Position numbers and translations under genes: made by a program
The notes under the pieces: generated by a model
Databases searched by the model: none
What the model was told of the DNA's origin: nothing
Seen by the model: only the letters and a program-made list of their open reading frames with translations
Assembly: GCA_022494885.1 (NCBI GenBank)
Contig: JAGVSM010000219.1
Coordinates: 124,001 to 188,000, forward strand
DNA: 64,000 nt
Direction: 5' to 3'
Source: Micrasema longulum
Taxonomy: Eukaryota > Arthropoda > Insecta > Trichoptera > Brachycentridae
Shown here: piece by piece, positions 28,547 to 39,646 of the stretch
Layout: every line of letters starts with the position of its first letter
Position numbering within the stretch: the stretch's first letter is position 1

Positions 28547-29172
28547 AATTCTGGGGATTGGTTTGCAGCAAAGTCCTGCATCTCGTCCTCCATTGGTCTC
28601 TATTTTCTGCAGCCCTCTTCAGCTCGACATATGAGGCGCAGTTCAAATCTTCGCACACTTGCTCCAAATATTCCCGTTGTGGGCGCCCTCCATAATTTGT
28701 CTCCTCGGCCATGCCCTCTATGATGTCGTGCAGGAGACCTTCATGGCGCATAATTTGGCCAATCCATCGGGCTCGCCTCTCTGACATGGTTTTGCTTGGG
28801 TGCCTACCTTCTTCGATTCTGTTGAGAACCTCGTCATCAGCGATGTGGTCTCTCCAGCAAATTCCTAATATTTTTTTGTAGCACCACATCTCGAAGGCCT
28901 CTAGTCTTTTTGTCTTGGCAAGTTGCTTGCGGAGTTTTAGATTGATATTATTCAACTCAAAAACTTTGATTTTTTGTTAAAAGCAATGCGCACCTTGCTT
29001 GGTGTATGCGGCAGTTGACTTTTTTTTTTGTTCTCTCATCCCAGGTGATCCTGCTTCCAAGGTACACAAACTCTTTTGCGTTTTTCAGAGTTGCTCCTGA
29101 TATTACTATATTTATTCGTTGCTCATTACGGGCCACAGTCATTACTTTGGTTTTTCTCCTGTTTATTATCAT
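28547..29172 (-). pseudogene. LINE ORF2 RT/C-terminal pseudogene with internal deletion
   Basis: Upstream frame 28957-29172: MIINRRKTKVMTVARNEQRI, KNAKEFVYLGSRITWDE, VNCRIHQARCALLL. Downstream frame 28545-28955: KLRKQLAKTKRLEAFEMWCY, KKILGICWRDHIADDEVLNR, RRARWIGQIMRHEGLLHDII, GGRPQREYLEQVCEDLNCAS. The parts match the post-RT region of insect RTE-like elements. Between LRKQLAKT and KRLEAFEMW the usual ~20-residue block with a SxLYGxExW motif is missing, and a frameshift lies near 28957. 5'-truncated. Confidence 0.8.
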
Positions 29173-29184
29173 ACTTGAAAACTT

Positions 29185-29330
29185 TTAATGGAGACAAATT
29201 TAAAATCAATCTGAAAAAGCACATGATGACTGAACTAACTAGACTAGACGAGACATAAAATGACTAGACAATATTAAATTTCTAATGTAACCCTAACGGG
29301 TTTTTTAAAATTGTAAATAAATAAAAAAAA
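29185..29330 (+). mobile_element. LINE 3' end fragment
   Basis: Encodes DKFKINLKKHMMTELTRLDE-T, stop, then ATGACTAGACAATATTAAAT, TAACCCTAACGGG and AATAAATAAAAAAAAA. Counterpart of 1240-1365. Confidence 0.6.
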
Positions 29331-29454
29331 AAAAAATTATATTCATTATTTAATTTATTTAAAATTTAAACTTTAAAAAAAAGTAGAAAATTGACGTATC
29401 TAGAATGTTTGAATTATGAAAATTAAAATACAGTTTCCAAGCCTTGTAAATGCG

Positions 29455-29725
29455 CTAGACTTTCCTTCTCAAAAATGTTTTTTTCCACTCTGTTGCAATA
29501 AATTTCCGTCTTTATAACTTCTTGTTGAGTAAAATCCAACTTCGTCTACAAATATTTGGACATGCTCAAAATATTGTTGCCTCCACCAGATGGTCTAAAA
29601 ATGTACTTTTTTTTAAATCCATGCGTTGACTCATGGGAAGTAATTTCGTATGAATCTCACATGCGTCCATAAAGGTCTCAGTTCACACTTTATAAAAATC
29701 AACATTTAGAAGAATCGAAGAAATA
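29455..29725 (-). mobile_element. Family E copy, inverted, part 1
   Basis: GCCTTGTAAATGCGCTAGAC, TCTCAAAAATGTTTTTTTCC, ACAAATATTTGGACATGCTC, then a second run in the same orientation beginning GAATCTCACATGCGTCCATA and ATCAACATTTAGAAGAATCG. Confidence 0.6.
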
Positions 29726-29737
29726 TGGATATTCAAT

Positions 29738-29815
29738 AAGTGCTGTGACGCAGTTGCCTTGCTTTACTGTGAAACTGGCGTCTCGGGTTCGATTCCCTCC
29801 TGTTGCAAAAAAAAT
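29738..29815 (+). mobile_element. SINE C head fragment inside family E
   Basis: GACGCAGTTGCCTTGCTTTA, GTGAAACTGGCGTCTCGGGT, TCGATTCCCTCCTGTTGC plus poly-A. It matches the tRNA-like head of the SINE C copies at 35679 and 47924, here directly followed by A-rich sequence. Confidence 0.5.
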
Positions 29816-29954
29816 AATAATGAAAGATTTTTTTTCTCAATAATCCTGGATGTAGCGGGGTATTTTTTATAACTTTCTCTCATACCCTCTATTTCCTAGC
29901 TGCAGGCAAGCCTTTATTTTAGATACTTAGCTGATTATTCTTTAAAAATACTTG

Positions 29955-30125
29955 GGCCTTATGTATGTAAGGTGGCCACTTGAACTAGTCAATAACAGGT
30001 CATAGGCCTTTCTCAAAAATTATTTCCGTCTATATTGCAATAAATTTAAACTTGACAACTCCCTGGTGAGTAAAACAAGCTGTGTCTACAAACATTTGGA
30101 CATATTAAAAATATTGTTGAATAAA
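29955..30125 (-). mobile_element. Family E copy, inverted, part 2
   Basis: GTAAGGTGGCCACTTGAACT, AGTCAATAACAGGTCATAGG, TGCAATAAATTTAAACTTGA, CAAACATTTGGACATATTAA, AATATTGTTG. With 29640-29725 it reconstitutes one inverted unit split by about 230 bp that includes the SINE C fragment. Confidence 0.65.
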
Positions 30126-30129
30126 TAAA

Positions 30130-30640
30130 TATCAAAAGCGTCTTCGGAAAACTATACGTTCTAAATTGATAAAAAAAGTTTTGTATCTCAAAGTTGCACG
30201 GAGATAAATAAGCTTTTTTCAACTTTAATGGTTTTTTTTTTATTCTTCCGTCTACCTCGTCTTATGAAAAAAGGGTTAATTTAATACCGATCACAACGGT
30301 AAATTATTCTGCAGAAAGGTAAAACAGGCTTATAATAATGTAGTAATGTATGAATTAATAATTCATTAGAGTGAAGTAAGGTTGATTCTGTGAACAGTGT
30401 GTGAAGAGGAGAAACGTCATAGTTTATTATAAAGGTCGTTTCACACGACCTCCGTCCGAACTACAAACATATAACATGCGATAACGGAGGTTCGCCTGGA
30501 ACGTGCAAAAAGTTAAAAGCGTACCAAGAGTTAGTTTCATTAAGATCAAAAGATTTATATTTAAAAACAAAATTTTATTGTTTTTATTAAAAATTGGAGC
30601 TCTGCATCATTTCGAACAGTACGCCCAATCTTCATATATT
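30130..30640. other. No gene identified
   Basis: Contains GGTCGTTTCACACGACC at 30436-30452, a short hairpin next to TTATAAA, possibly the terminus of an unrecognised DNA element. Confidence 0.45.
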
Positions 30641-30654
30641 ATGTCATTCTTCTG

Positions 30655-30853
30655 TACGTGTTTATGTTACTGAACTCCTCCTAAACTGTTGGATTGATTT
30701 TTATGATTTGTTTGTGTTTAAATGAGTCTCTGAATGATTTAGATTCACAATTGAACCCGGTGCGTGGAAAATTCGAATAATAAAAACGTTTGCAGAACAA
30801 GCTAATAGCAGGCAAGCTAACGTTTGAGCAGAACAACGTCTGTCGGTTCCACT
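30655..30853 (+). mobile_element. Helitron-like 3' portion
   Basis: CTGAACTCCTCCTAAACTGT, TGGATTGATTTTTATGATTT, TTTAGATTCACAATTGAACC, CAAGCTAATAGCAGGCAAGC, GAACAACGTCTGTCGG. From memory these words belong to a widespread insect Helitron-type family whose other end starts CTAGCTGACCCGG (compare 561). The exact terminus is decayed. Confidence 0.45.
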
Positions 30854-30859
30854 ATTTTT

Positions 30860-31360
30860 ATTATAATATTTTTTTAAATTTATCAAACTCATAATCATAA
30901 AACTCTCTCTACTAATAACGATGATTACATGATCCCAAAAATTTTGAATAAATATTTATTTATTAATATACACGGCACGCTGTGGCTTTTTATACTACAA
31001 AAAATAAATTTTTTATATTTATTTATTGGGAAATTAACAGTTCTAAATACATATTATACTAAACAACAGTATAAACTCGAAACTAACAACATATATCCAC
31101 AAATGTACAAAGTTAGTTAAGAAAATATAATACATATTTTGTAGAAATAAACACTTATTATTAACAATATAAAGTGAACGAAAAAATAAAATGCTTTGTA
31201 TTTATACACATATTTTAACACAGCAGTTACATAGAAAAAACGTAAATATAAAAATGAAAAAATTGAAAACAAGTAAGTATATATTTAACTAGAAATACAG
31301 GCAATCTATAAAAAAGCCAGGGGTACTAATGGATAACATCTATGCTGGCGAGCTTATACT
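30860..31360. other. AT-rich, no gene identified
   Basis: Very A/T-rich. The 63-codon ORF at 30929-31120 is without recognisable features. Confidence 0.5.
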
Positions 31361-31369
31361 AATGAATTA

Positions 31370-32340
31370 AGCCCAAAAATATTTTTCAATCTACACTCAC
31401 TTAGAAGGTTGCAAAAGTTCTTACCTATTAATACTAAATGCTCACGCGTACAAGTAATACTACTGCCCATTCTAGATTACGCTGATGTTTCCACGAATGA
31501 TTTAAGCTGTAAACAACTTGATAAACTTGAACGACTTCAAAATACGTGCATAAGACATCATCCATCTGCCAGTCTGTAGCACTAACTATGCACAACACTC
31601 TTTCCACTATCGTTCTTACTCTAACTATAATGTTTTTTTTTCATCTATTGATATATTTTACATACCCCTTAATTTATTTAAAAATAAATTAAGACTCATT
31701 ATTTCTGGCTGCGATACGATCCCACTAACTATTTAATGATGCACACTCCTAAACACATAAATACACATAAACACACATCTACATAAACACACATCTACAT
31801 TTACTCTTATACAAATACACATAAACACATCTTTTGTTGTAACACTTTGTAACTTGTTGTAACAATTTAATAATATGTATAATTTTTATTTAGAAACTTT
31901 TCTGGTCTGTCTTTAAAAAATTTTTTTTTTTTAATCATTAAATCATTGTCGACTGTTTGTTTCTTTAAAATAAATAAGATTTAGGTACTAAAAAATATGA
32001 TCAAATTTCTGATTTTCGTAGGCAACTGAAATGGCTCAAAATTGGACAGCGGAGAGACTATCACTCCCTCTCACTTCTGTTCAATGTAATTTATAGTCCT
32101 AACGCTCCTATATACCTCCGTGAAAAAATTCAAGGCTTATCAGTTCATGGTTTACCCCTTCGTTCGAATTCTTAAGCGCCCGCTTAATAACTATTCACAA
32201 TTCCTCTTTCTTCTTTAACTCATATAGCGTCGATGCGGCTCAACTATGGAATCATCTCCCATCCACTATCAGATATGTTACTGCAGTATATCTGTTTAAA
32301 TCACGTCTGAAGAAACATCTTCTTTCTCTTCCTTAATCTC
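31370..32340 (+). pseudogene. Jockey/CR1-type LINE C-terminus with internal insertion
   Basis: First part: SLRRLQKFLPINTKCSRVQV, LLPILDYADVSTNDLSCKQL, LERLQNTCIR (31382-31560). Last part: RQLKWLKIGQRRDYHSLSLL, NAPIYLREKI (32010-32130) and, after frameshifts, YSVDAAQLWNHLPSTIRYVT, FKSRLKKHLLSLP and a stop at 32335. The order LDYAD ... LQN ... LWNxLP ... FK..LK is the usual C-terminal layout. 63620-63820 is a deleted copy of the same family. About 31590-31960 seems foreign (next entry). Confidence 0.7.
31600..31960 (+). mobile_element. Second LINE 3' end inserted in the first
   Basis: Ends an ORF with FKNKLRLIISGCDTIPLTI and a stop at 31733, followed by a 3' UTR with repeated ACACATAAACACACATCTAC and TTGTAAC words, ending in a T/A-rich run at about 31920. 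Both pieces are typical LINE 3' material but differ from the surrounding family. Confidence 0.5.
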
Positions 32341-32590
32341 TCCTCCTTTCCTTTTTCCTCTTTCCTCTTTTTTCCGTTTTCCCATTGAGTAGTAGTTTTG
32401 ATTTAAGGTCATTTATAAACAAATACGTTTATTTCTATTTTTATATATCTTTAGCTTTTTAATATTTTTTTCTATTGAATATGTTCTGTAACTTGAATTA
32501 TAAAAATTAAAAAAGAAATTGCCATTTGGCAATAAGCCCGCCAACGTACAAATAACATTATGTACAAAAAGTTGAATACATAAATAAGTG
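32340..32590 (+). mobile_element. 3' UTR of the flanking LINE
   Basis: C/T-rich start (CTCCTCCTTTCCTTTTTCCT) after the stop codon, then ATTGCCATTTGGCAATAAGC (hairpin TTGCC-ATTT-GGCAA) and GTACAAATAACATTATGTAC. A fragment of the same tail is at 10415-10470. Confidence 0.55.
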
Positions 32591-32639
32591 AGAGAGAGAG
32601 TTTAGAAAAAGAAATATTGGCGTTCTTATAATCTACGTA

Positions 32640-32765
32640 AATATTTCAATTTTGGTGGCCATTTTAAACGAGTTGTAAATAACTCACAATTAGAAAATGG
32701 CAATCAAGTTAAGGTAGAGTGGGGTTCGAAAATCGGGCCTCTGATCCGTGAGTCCGCAACACTAG
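32640..32765 (-). mobile_element. SINE D copy
   Basis: AAGTTAAGGTAGAGTGGGGT, TCGGGCCTCTGATCCGTGAG TCCGCAACAC and the body TTTTGGTGGCCATTTTAAAC. The body piece is shared with the copy at 47360. Confidence 0.6.
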
Positions 32766-32769
32766 CCTA

Positions 32770-33230
32770 AAAGTTGGCAGAACTTTTAATTCTATCGTAA
32801 CTACATTATATTTATAAGACTCCAAGGAACTTTGCGATATTTTTTTTAATACTCACGTGAGTTCAAATATTTACAACTATTTACGAAAGATTTTTGTTTT
32901 TTTTTCTTTTAGAAAAGGAATTACATGGTGGTAAAACGTTTAACCAGATAACGTTTGAAAAAGCAAAATATCACTTCTCATCCTTTGGTAAAAATATTTA
33001 TTGCCAATTTATTTCCATGTTTTTTTTATTCCAAATTATCTTACATTTAATTAGGCATTTAATAAGGCAGCGGCTACACCGTAACGAGTTTTTACATTAA
33101 TGGAGTTAAAAATAATAGGATCTTTAATAGTTTCATGTACATAATATGTTTAGATGTACTATTTATTTTTTAAAAATACGAGTTTTAATATTTTTTTATT
33201 TTTACTGTTTTAAGATTAATTTAACACAGG
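32770..33230. other. AT-rich, no gene identified
   Basis: The 68-codon ORF at 32894-33100 has no recognisable feature. Confidence 0.5.
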
Positions 33231-33231
33231 T

Positions 33232-33365
33232 TAATCTCCATCAATAAGCCACAAAAAAGTGGCTTGGGGGGATATTTGTATTTACTATCAACATTTCATA
33301 TTTTGTGTCATTATTTCGTGTATATACTGATATATTATTATGTATGAATAAATAAAAAATAAGTC
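33232..33365 (+). mobile_element. Probable LINE 3' UTR with hairpin
   Basis: AAGCCAC-AAAAAA-GTGGCTT at 33246-33265 is a perfect hairpin, followed by GGGGGGATATT and a TATGAATAAATAAAAAA end. Layout parallels 21510-21600. Confidence 0.5.
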
Positions 33366-33468
33366 ATTAATGCAAAAATAATTCATTCATGATATATACT
33401 GTAGTTACTTTTTTCTGTTAAATTATACGATTAAGGATTAAGGATTTAACGTTTCGTTAATAGAAAGT

Positions 33469-33600
33469 CAGCCTCTAGGTGTAATGGTCAGTGCGTTTGC
33501 CTACCAATTAAGAGGTCTCGGGTTCAATTCCCGACATGGTTGATGAAGTATTTATTTAAACAAGTGTTTTCACACCAGAATATTTCATTGTCCCTGGACT
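33469..33600 (+). mobile_element. SINE A copy, 3'-truncated
   Basis: Head GCCTCTAGGTGTAATGGTCA, CTACCAATTAAGAGGTCTCG, B box GGTTCAATTCC, then TTTTCACACCAGAATATTTC and TCCCTGGACT, where similarity stops abruptly. Confidence 0.75.
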
Positions 33601-35200
33601 CGCCCGCGCCGCCAGCAAGTCTCCGCCACACGCCTGTACTAATCCAGCAAGGCTAATAGGTGCATAAATGAATTTTCTCTCGAAGAAATTATATTTGTTA
33701 CTAGTATTAGAGGGAGAAACCTAAATCAGCTCTAACGGTGAGGTAAAACGTAGCAGTCATACTTATACGAGGTACTTATCAAATCTGGAGCGATGTTCCT
33801 CCTGACCCGATCTTTGAACCCCGAAGGATACCGAAATGTTCCGAATGTTTATTGCATTCTTTAAAATATATTTCTTTACAAATCACTAGACGTCACTCAT
33901 CTCTTTTTATTTGATTAATATGATTTATACATATGTCGAAATATAAGGAAGATCTGAATTATTCACCTCTTGGATTGATGTTTAAAACGGAAGTTACACT
34001 TTTTTAAAACATTTAAATTATAAACATCTATGAAATATTGTCCAGCAAAAAAAAACTTTTGTTTATTATTTGTAGAATGAAAAGCAATTTTAAATTTGTA
34101 ATTTTCAATTCCTGTAAAAACGGTAATTCCATTGGCTACGCCCCGAATACGTCACGATTCATGTTTATTTGTTCCTTTCATTGTCACAAATCTTGACGTC
34201 ACAACTGCCAAGGTCAAACATGTTACGTTTTTCTGGGAACGCATTTTTATTAAATTTCTTTTTTACATTTATATGTGAAAACCTTTCTCCAAAATATCCA
34301 TATTGATTTCCAAAAATACAATTGATTATTCTTAATCCATTTGATATACTTTTATCGGTATTTGTAGTATGTGATTTTTCCCTATCGTTATTGTTATTAT
34401 CTTAAACGAAGAAAAAATAATGTCCTACTACTTTTCTGAGGATCGAGGACTTTGTTTGGAATTGGGATCAGTTATGACGCTACGTTATCAGCCGTCGGTT
34501 TTACTGATTTTTAGGCATTGATAGAGCAACTGACGTAGTAACTTAAAAAAAGAATCATCTAATAGGAATGTTTAGTGAAACTACCATCGAATTTTTTTTT
34601 ACAACTACAATGACTTCAGTGGAAAGTAATTTTTATCGTTTATTTTAGATAAAAAGATCTTAGAATTGACTTTTTATACTGGTAACTTTTATGTAGATGA
34701 AAATGTATATATTTTCAATTTGGTATATCGTTTGTTTAACTTTTAAATAACTAATTCACGACAAAGGCGAACGTGGAAAACTCTATTTTTCATACTCTAT
34801 GTCCAAGGCGAGGATTGCACTGCGCACTGGGGAGGCGTCATGTTAGTCTTCTTTTGCACCCCGGAAGTTTTTTCTACCGACCGTCACTGATAATTAGCGT
34901 TCTTACGAAAAAATGGGTAGGTACGTTTGGAAACCGGTCGAAATTAAGAAGTCAGTAAACAGTTATACGCATAATAATATTTACTTAAAGCTGTATTATT
35001 GAATTAATAAAAATTATGCATGTGAACACTGCCATATTACTTTGGTACCTACATAGCTTGGGCATACAATAATAGCACGTTTATGTATTTCTTTCCCATC
35101 AATGATATTCCCACAGCTTCACCTCCTCACCCATGCTTTAGATTCTGACCGTTACCAAGCTCCCTAACTGGATACAAATTCTTCAGTTATCATGTTTAGT
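33601..35200. other. Unique-looking sequence, no gene identified
   Basis: A GC patch CGCCCGCGCCGCCAGCAAGT follows the SINE directly. TGACGTCA is at 34194-34201 and CCAAGGTCAAAC (FTZ-F1/ERR-like half-site) at 34208. 34773-34960 is GC-richer with a 61-codon ATG frame (MENSIFHTLCPRRGLHCALG) that I do not recognise. Confidence 0.45.
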
Positions 35201-35204
35201 TTGA

Positions 35205-35275
35205 TTTGGTAGGTATTCTAAAAGAGATGATGAAAATTTTAGAAAACGGAATATGGAAGTAAAGACATTTCCAAC
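35205..35275 (+). mobile_element. Family E scrap
   Basis: GAGATGATGAAAATTTTAGA followed by ACGGAATATGGAAGTAAAGA CATTT corresponds to the arm segment GAGATGGAAAACATTTTTGA...GGAATATGGAAGTCTAGGCATTT. Confidence 0.45.
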
Positions 35276-35279
35276 GGAC

Positions 35280-35675
35280 CATTTTTAGCGAAATTTAGTT
35301 AGTGTTCAGGAGTTCTGAGAAAGCTTTTATTTATAAAATTAAAATGATAAAAATATTTTTGTTTTATTTCTTAAGGGGATTTTCAACAATTTTTGTCGTA
35401 AGTTCTAGTCATTATTTATGCCTTTTTCATTAAAAAACACTTTTAAGCTCTACTTTTGCAGATTTTGGTTTTGGTCTGATGAACACAAACAAACTAAAGG
35501 GACAATTTACAGGACTTGCGGGCAGTTTTTTCTCTTCTAATATTTAATTTATTTTATGACAAAAATATATTTTTACCACGAAGCCAAATACCGTCTGTTT
35601 ATTGTTAAAATATTTTATTTGTTGTATTTATTTAAAAACAATAATTGTAGTCAGCATTACTTAACGGGTTATTTA
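35280..35675. other. AT-rich, no gene identified
   Basis: No matchable repeat or coding frame. Confidence 0.5.
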
Positions 35676-35678
35676 ACC

Positions 35679-35902
35679 TTTTTTTTTAAAGGGCTAACCC
35701 GCTAAGCCTCTATTCTGAGGCGTGTCAGCAGGTGGGATAGAGGTTATGGAAGGAGGTAATAAAAGATACACCACAACACCCAGACCAATTGACAAAAAAA
35801 TCAAAAAAACTTTTTTTGATTTTTTTCTTGCAACTGGCGTGAATCGAACCCACGACGCCAGTTTCACAGTTGGCCGTCTAATCAACTGCCACGGCGCCTG
35901 TC
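35679..35902 (-). mobile_element. SINE C copy 1
   Basis: Minus-strand head GGCGCCGTGGCAGTTGATTA, GACGGCCAACTGTGAAACTG, GCGTCGTGGGTTCGATTC (B box), then body and the far end CTCAGAATAGAGGCTTAGCG GGTTAGCCC with poly-A (poly-T at 35679-35688). The loop GTGAAAC would give a GAA (Phe-type) anticodon, tentatively. Second copy at 47924. Confidence 0.8.
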
Positions 35903-35909
35903 AAACTGG

Positions 35910-36570
35910 TGAATGTAGAATGTGAAGGTAGAAAAACATGACAAATCAAAAGTTAATTAATAGAAAGCAGATAACTGCTAAACTGCCAAAATGTACAAAA
36001 AATTATGTTCATATTTTGTGTTTTCAGCAAGTGAATTTATGAACGGGTGACGTCAGACTTCCATTTATACGGTTTTTAGGTGAGTAAAATAGAGGGGTGT
36101 TGTAATCCAACATCACTGCTAGAAATAATTATGGATTCAAGAATGGATAATATGTACTATACGACATTTCTTAGCCATCCAGGTATTTACTAACTAAGAT
36201 GGATATGTTCTCATCATCATTACGCCAGCATCATCTGCATGGCGTGTGATGTTAATGACCTTATCTCCCTTAGTAGATTCGCTACTTTTTTTTGTTTTTT
36301 AAAGCGTTTTTTTATATATATTTATTCTGCTTGTGTAAGAAAAGGTTTTAGGCGTATATATTGTTGTGCTATATTTAGTTATAAAGGTGCTAAACTTGCT
36401 TTGATTCTTTATTGTTTTCAATATGTTATATTATAAATGTTAATATTATTTGTGTCCCGAATTGAGTTGTTGTAACTCCTGGATATGCAATTCAAGGTAT
36501 TATACTTGTAAAATACTTTGTGTTTTATGATTTAGAAATAAAAATAAAAATAAAATAATGATTTTAAATA
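35910..36570. other. No gene identified
   Basis: TGACGTCA at 36048-36055. 36440-36560 ends in AGAAATAAAAATAAAAATAAAATAATG and may be a LINE tail, but no coding part is recognisable. Confidence 0.45.
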
Positions 36571-36571
36571 G

Positions 36572-36623
36572 CGGGCAACAGTCAGCTGTCGCCCGAGAGC
36601 CTTATTTTATCGGCTCTTCGGGC
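36572..36623. repeat. Two overlapping GC hairpins
   Basis: CGGGC-AACAG-TCAG-CTGT-CGCCCG (36572-36595) and GCCCGAGAGCC-TTATTTTAT-CGGCTCTTCGGGC (36591-36623) share the GCCCG arm, so the two stems are mutually exclusive. Confidence 0.7.
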
Positions 36624-36629
36624 TTCGGT

Positions 36630-37540
36630 GTTATTATACAAATACGTAACTGATTAAACGTGTACATTTTTATGTATATCTACATACATGCGATGCATAC
36701 CTACATAATCAAGAAAGAAAAAAATTGACAGCATTTCTACTGATAATAATCTCTTGTTATGTATAGTCATCGCACGCGCCTGGTAGTTAAATAAAATAAT
36801 AAATGACTAATCATTTAAAAAGGTCAAAACATCCCAATCGAAGACCTATACAACTTTTGAACCTTTCGACTTGGTAGTTTAATCTTACTATCGCCTGTTT
36901 TATTTTAATCAATTCCTGGTGCAGTGAGGGGGCCACGGCATAAAAAAGTTAAAGCAAACAGAGGAAGTAACCATATAAAAAATGTAACTTTTGAACACAA
37001 GTCACTTCAATTGTGGACAATGACAGGGCCTGCGTTGAATTAAGGAATAATTATATAAATTAAAATTTTATACATCAATGATGTTTATGCAAAAATGTGT
37101 CAAGTCATAAAATCGAGAAAATGAGTTATTGTCAGAATCATGATCCAAAATGATATTCTTGTTTTGAAAAAATATTTTGATTTGTTGAAATCAAAAATCA
37201 TGCAACTGGACTAAAAAGTATGTAACACGTCTTAACGCATTGTTGCGAATTCATATCGATACGTGGCTAAAACGATAGGAATATTGTTAAAGTATGTCAA
37301 CCCCGCAATAGACGCTTTCTTTGCCAACATTGCTGTCAAGTTTTGTTTATTACAAACGCCAACGAACTTTTTTGTAATTTTAGGATTCATATTAGTAGAA
37401 AATCCCAGGGTATTTTTAACCTTTGATTTAGAACATGAAGCTTTTATTTGTATTTATTTTATTTTTTTACTAAAATTTTTTATCTTAAAAAAATATTTAC
37501 GAATAATAATTTTACCATTAACAAAACAATATATAGATTT
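36630..37540. other. AT-rich, no gene identified
   Basis: The 129-codon ORF 37263-37652 starts at a GTG, is rich in F/I/L/K and overlaps repeat J, so it is probably not a gene. Confidence 0.45.
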
Positions 37541-37544
37541 TGCT

Positions 37545-38150
37545 ACTTTTATTTTTTGGGCAGTAAAATTATTTAAATCGTTTTTCCGTTATTACGTTAA
37601 AAAAGTTTCAAAAGTGTTGTATGAAAATGTGTTATCCCACTTTTTTGTTTAATTTTTGTATTAAAAAATAATATACATATAAAATTGGCTTATTTTTTAG
37701 TTCTTTTGAGTCATTTTTATATTTGAAATATAACAGCTTAAGTTTAAATAACTATTTAAACTAATAAATATTTGGTTAATGTTGTAAATGTTTTTTTTTA
37801 AAAAGTTACATTTACAGGGTTAATTAAATACAAATGTGGATTTTAATTTTTTTAAATTTTTCTTTTTAGGTAAGTTTCTTTTCACCTTATGTATTACCCC
37901 TCACTGAGAAAGACATTTTATATTATTTTGAAACATGCCTTATTAAATATAGTTAAATTATTTTATCTAAAATAAAATAAAAACATGTAAAACTTACAAA
38001 TAAAAACACTTGAAAAAAAAAATATATATGTATAACAAATTATTAATTTTATTTTTGAAAAATCCAACTGATGTTAAACGTCAATTATCTCAGTTCGAGT
38101 TTGGTGTGGTTTAATGCATTTTTGCATAACACAATCCACATTATTTGCAT
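37545..38150 (+). repeat. Interspersed repeat J, copy 1
   Basis: Shared words with 43855-44140 in the same order: GTGTTATCCCACTTTTTTGT, then after a gap CTGATGTTAAACGTCAATTA, TCTCAGTTCGAGTTTGGTGT and GCATAACACAATCCA. Copy 1 is about 300 bp longer because of an A/T-rich middle. Confidence 0.55.
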
Positions 38151-38205
38151 GTTTTTTTAATTAATATATATTATATTTTCTCTAGTATTTATTGAATATG
38201 CATGT

Positions 38206-38410
38206 GTGTATATCGTCCAGTGTGCACGAAGCCAGTAGCTATTTTTCCTTCCTGTACCGACCCGACCCGGGACCGAATCGTGGGAGTAATCTCACGGGAC
38301 GCTACCGACAGACCACTGACCGCTGACCCCTGCATGCCCCCCCCGCCTGTCTCCACTTCTTCCTTCCGTCTGCCACTTAGGCCAGGGGTACTCAACCGGA
38401 ACACGGAATA
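38206..38410. other. GC-rich block with hAT-like terminus
   Basis: GC-rich (GACCCGACCCGGGACCGAAT; CATGCCCCCCCCGCCTGTC). It ends with CCAGGGGTACTCAACCGGAA at about 38382, which resembles hAT terminal repeats (CAGGGGT...CAACC). No partner terminus was found. Confidence 0.35.
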
Positions 38411-38414
38411 ACAT

Positions 38415-39305
38415 TTACCAGATAGGAGAATTGAAAAAATATGAATGTGCAAACATAGATACAATGATTATTTTTCAAAATTTGTATCGCTTAAAGCTGC
38501 TTATAAGTCTTCTAAATACCTTTACTTCTAATAATATTGATGTTTTTTGTTGATATTTCTTGATAACACTCCATAGTTAATGATTTTGATAAAATTATCA
38601 ATGAAACTCCTTGGTTTAGTTTTACTTTTTTATTATTTTGACCAACGAGCGCTTTTGTCTAAGTGGGCATCATCAAGACTGGTGAATTGTTTACAACGTT
38701 TACAGCTTTTATACTATTTTTAACATATTTTGGAGATATGAAGATCAAATAAGTATTTTAACATTGATTTTTTGACAGGGAAGTTAACATACCTGTAAAT
38801 GGATGACGAAATATTTCAAAATACATACCTAGATAATAATACCTTTACTTCTATTTTTCCATTTTTAAACTCTTTTTTTTTTCTGCCTTTTTAAATATAT
38901 GAGGATATTTTTTCAAAACACTATATTCTATCGTATTTATTAATCCTATATTTCAATAATTTTATTAGGTTCTAATGTAATATAAAAGAAAATTATAAAC
39001 TACATATAAATTATAAATTTAATTAGATAGCATACCATTAGGCACAGGTTGTAAGGTGTAATTTTTTAAAACAACATTCACGTGGTTTGACGCGAATCAC
39101 AAAAAACCGTTTGCTGAAAAATTACGTTTCAAGCGAATGTCAAGTTTTGAAAAAACGATCCTTATATATCAAAAGGAAGAAAAACAATGTTAAACGATAA
39201 GATTTAAAAAAATATATTTATTCATACATCTTTTTGCAAAGTCCCAGTTTGTTTTAAAATATTTTTCATATGCATTTTCTTCATCATCATGACTTCCGTT
39301 TTGCA
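38415..39305. other. AT-rich, no gene identified
   Basis: No matchable repeat or coding frame. Confidence 0.5.
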
Positions 39306-39310
39306 TCTAT

Positions 39311-39360
39311 GCATAGGACAATGCATAGGACAATGCATTGGACAATGCATAGGACAATGC
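39311..39360 (+). repeat. 12-bp tandem repeat, four units
   Basis: Four units of GCATAGGACAAT (the third has GCATTGGACAAT) plus GC, running straight into the SINE D head. It encodes CIGQ repeats only by chance. Confidence 0.9.
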
Positions 39361-39510
39361 GTTGAACTGGGTTGTGATCCCGTGGTAATATTGTGGACTC
39401 ACGGACCAAAGGTCCCTGGTTCAAATCACACTCTATCACAACTGGAATTCCATTTTTCTAGCAGCAGCTATTTACGAATTTTGGGAAATGGTCTAAAAAT
39501 TTTAATATTT
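39361..39510 (+). mobile_element. SINE D, best copy
   Basis: Head AACTGGGTTGTGATCCCGTG, TGGACTCACGGACCAAAGGT and B-box-like GGTTCAAATCAC, then body CACAACTGGAATTCCATTTT and GGGAAATGGTCTAAAAATTT. It lies directly after the 12-bp tandem repeats. Confidence 0.7.
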
Positions 39511-39580
39511 AAGTAAATAATAAGAACCTAAGTTTTCTCTTTAAAAAAATGACAATCGCAACGTATATTAATCATTTTTC

Positions 39581-39645
39581 TTGCATGAAAATAAGATGGT
39601 CAGTCTTTCATGTACGAGTCCAGGGACTGTGAAATAAGAATACTT
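39581..39645 (-). mobile_element. SINE A body fragment, inverted
   Basis: GCATGAAAATAAGATGGTCA, GTACGAGTCCAGGGACTGTG match the inverted body at 57898-57945. It abuts a forward head. Confidence 0.55.
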
Positions 39646-39646
39646 G

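Noticed and set aside
37263..37652. 129-codon ORF with hydrophobic stretches
   Set aside because: Starts at GTG, A/T-driven composition, and its 3' part is interspersed repeat J.
39289..39516. ORF with CIGQ repeats
   Set aside because: Translation of the 12-bp tandem repeat running into a SINE.
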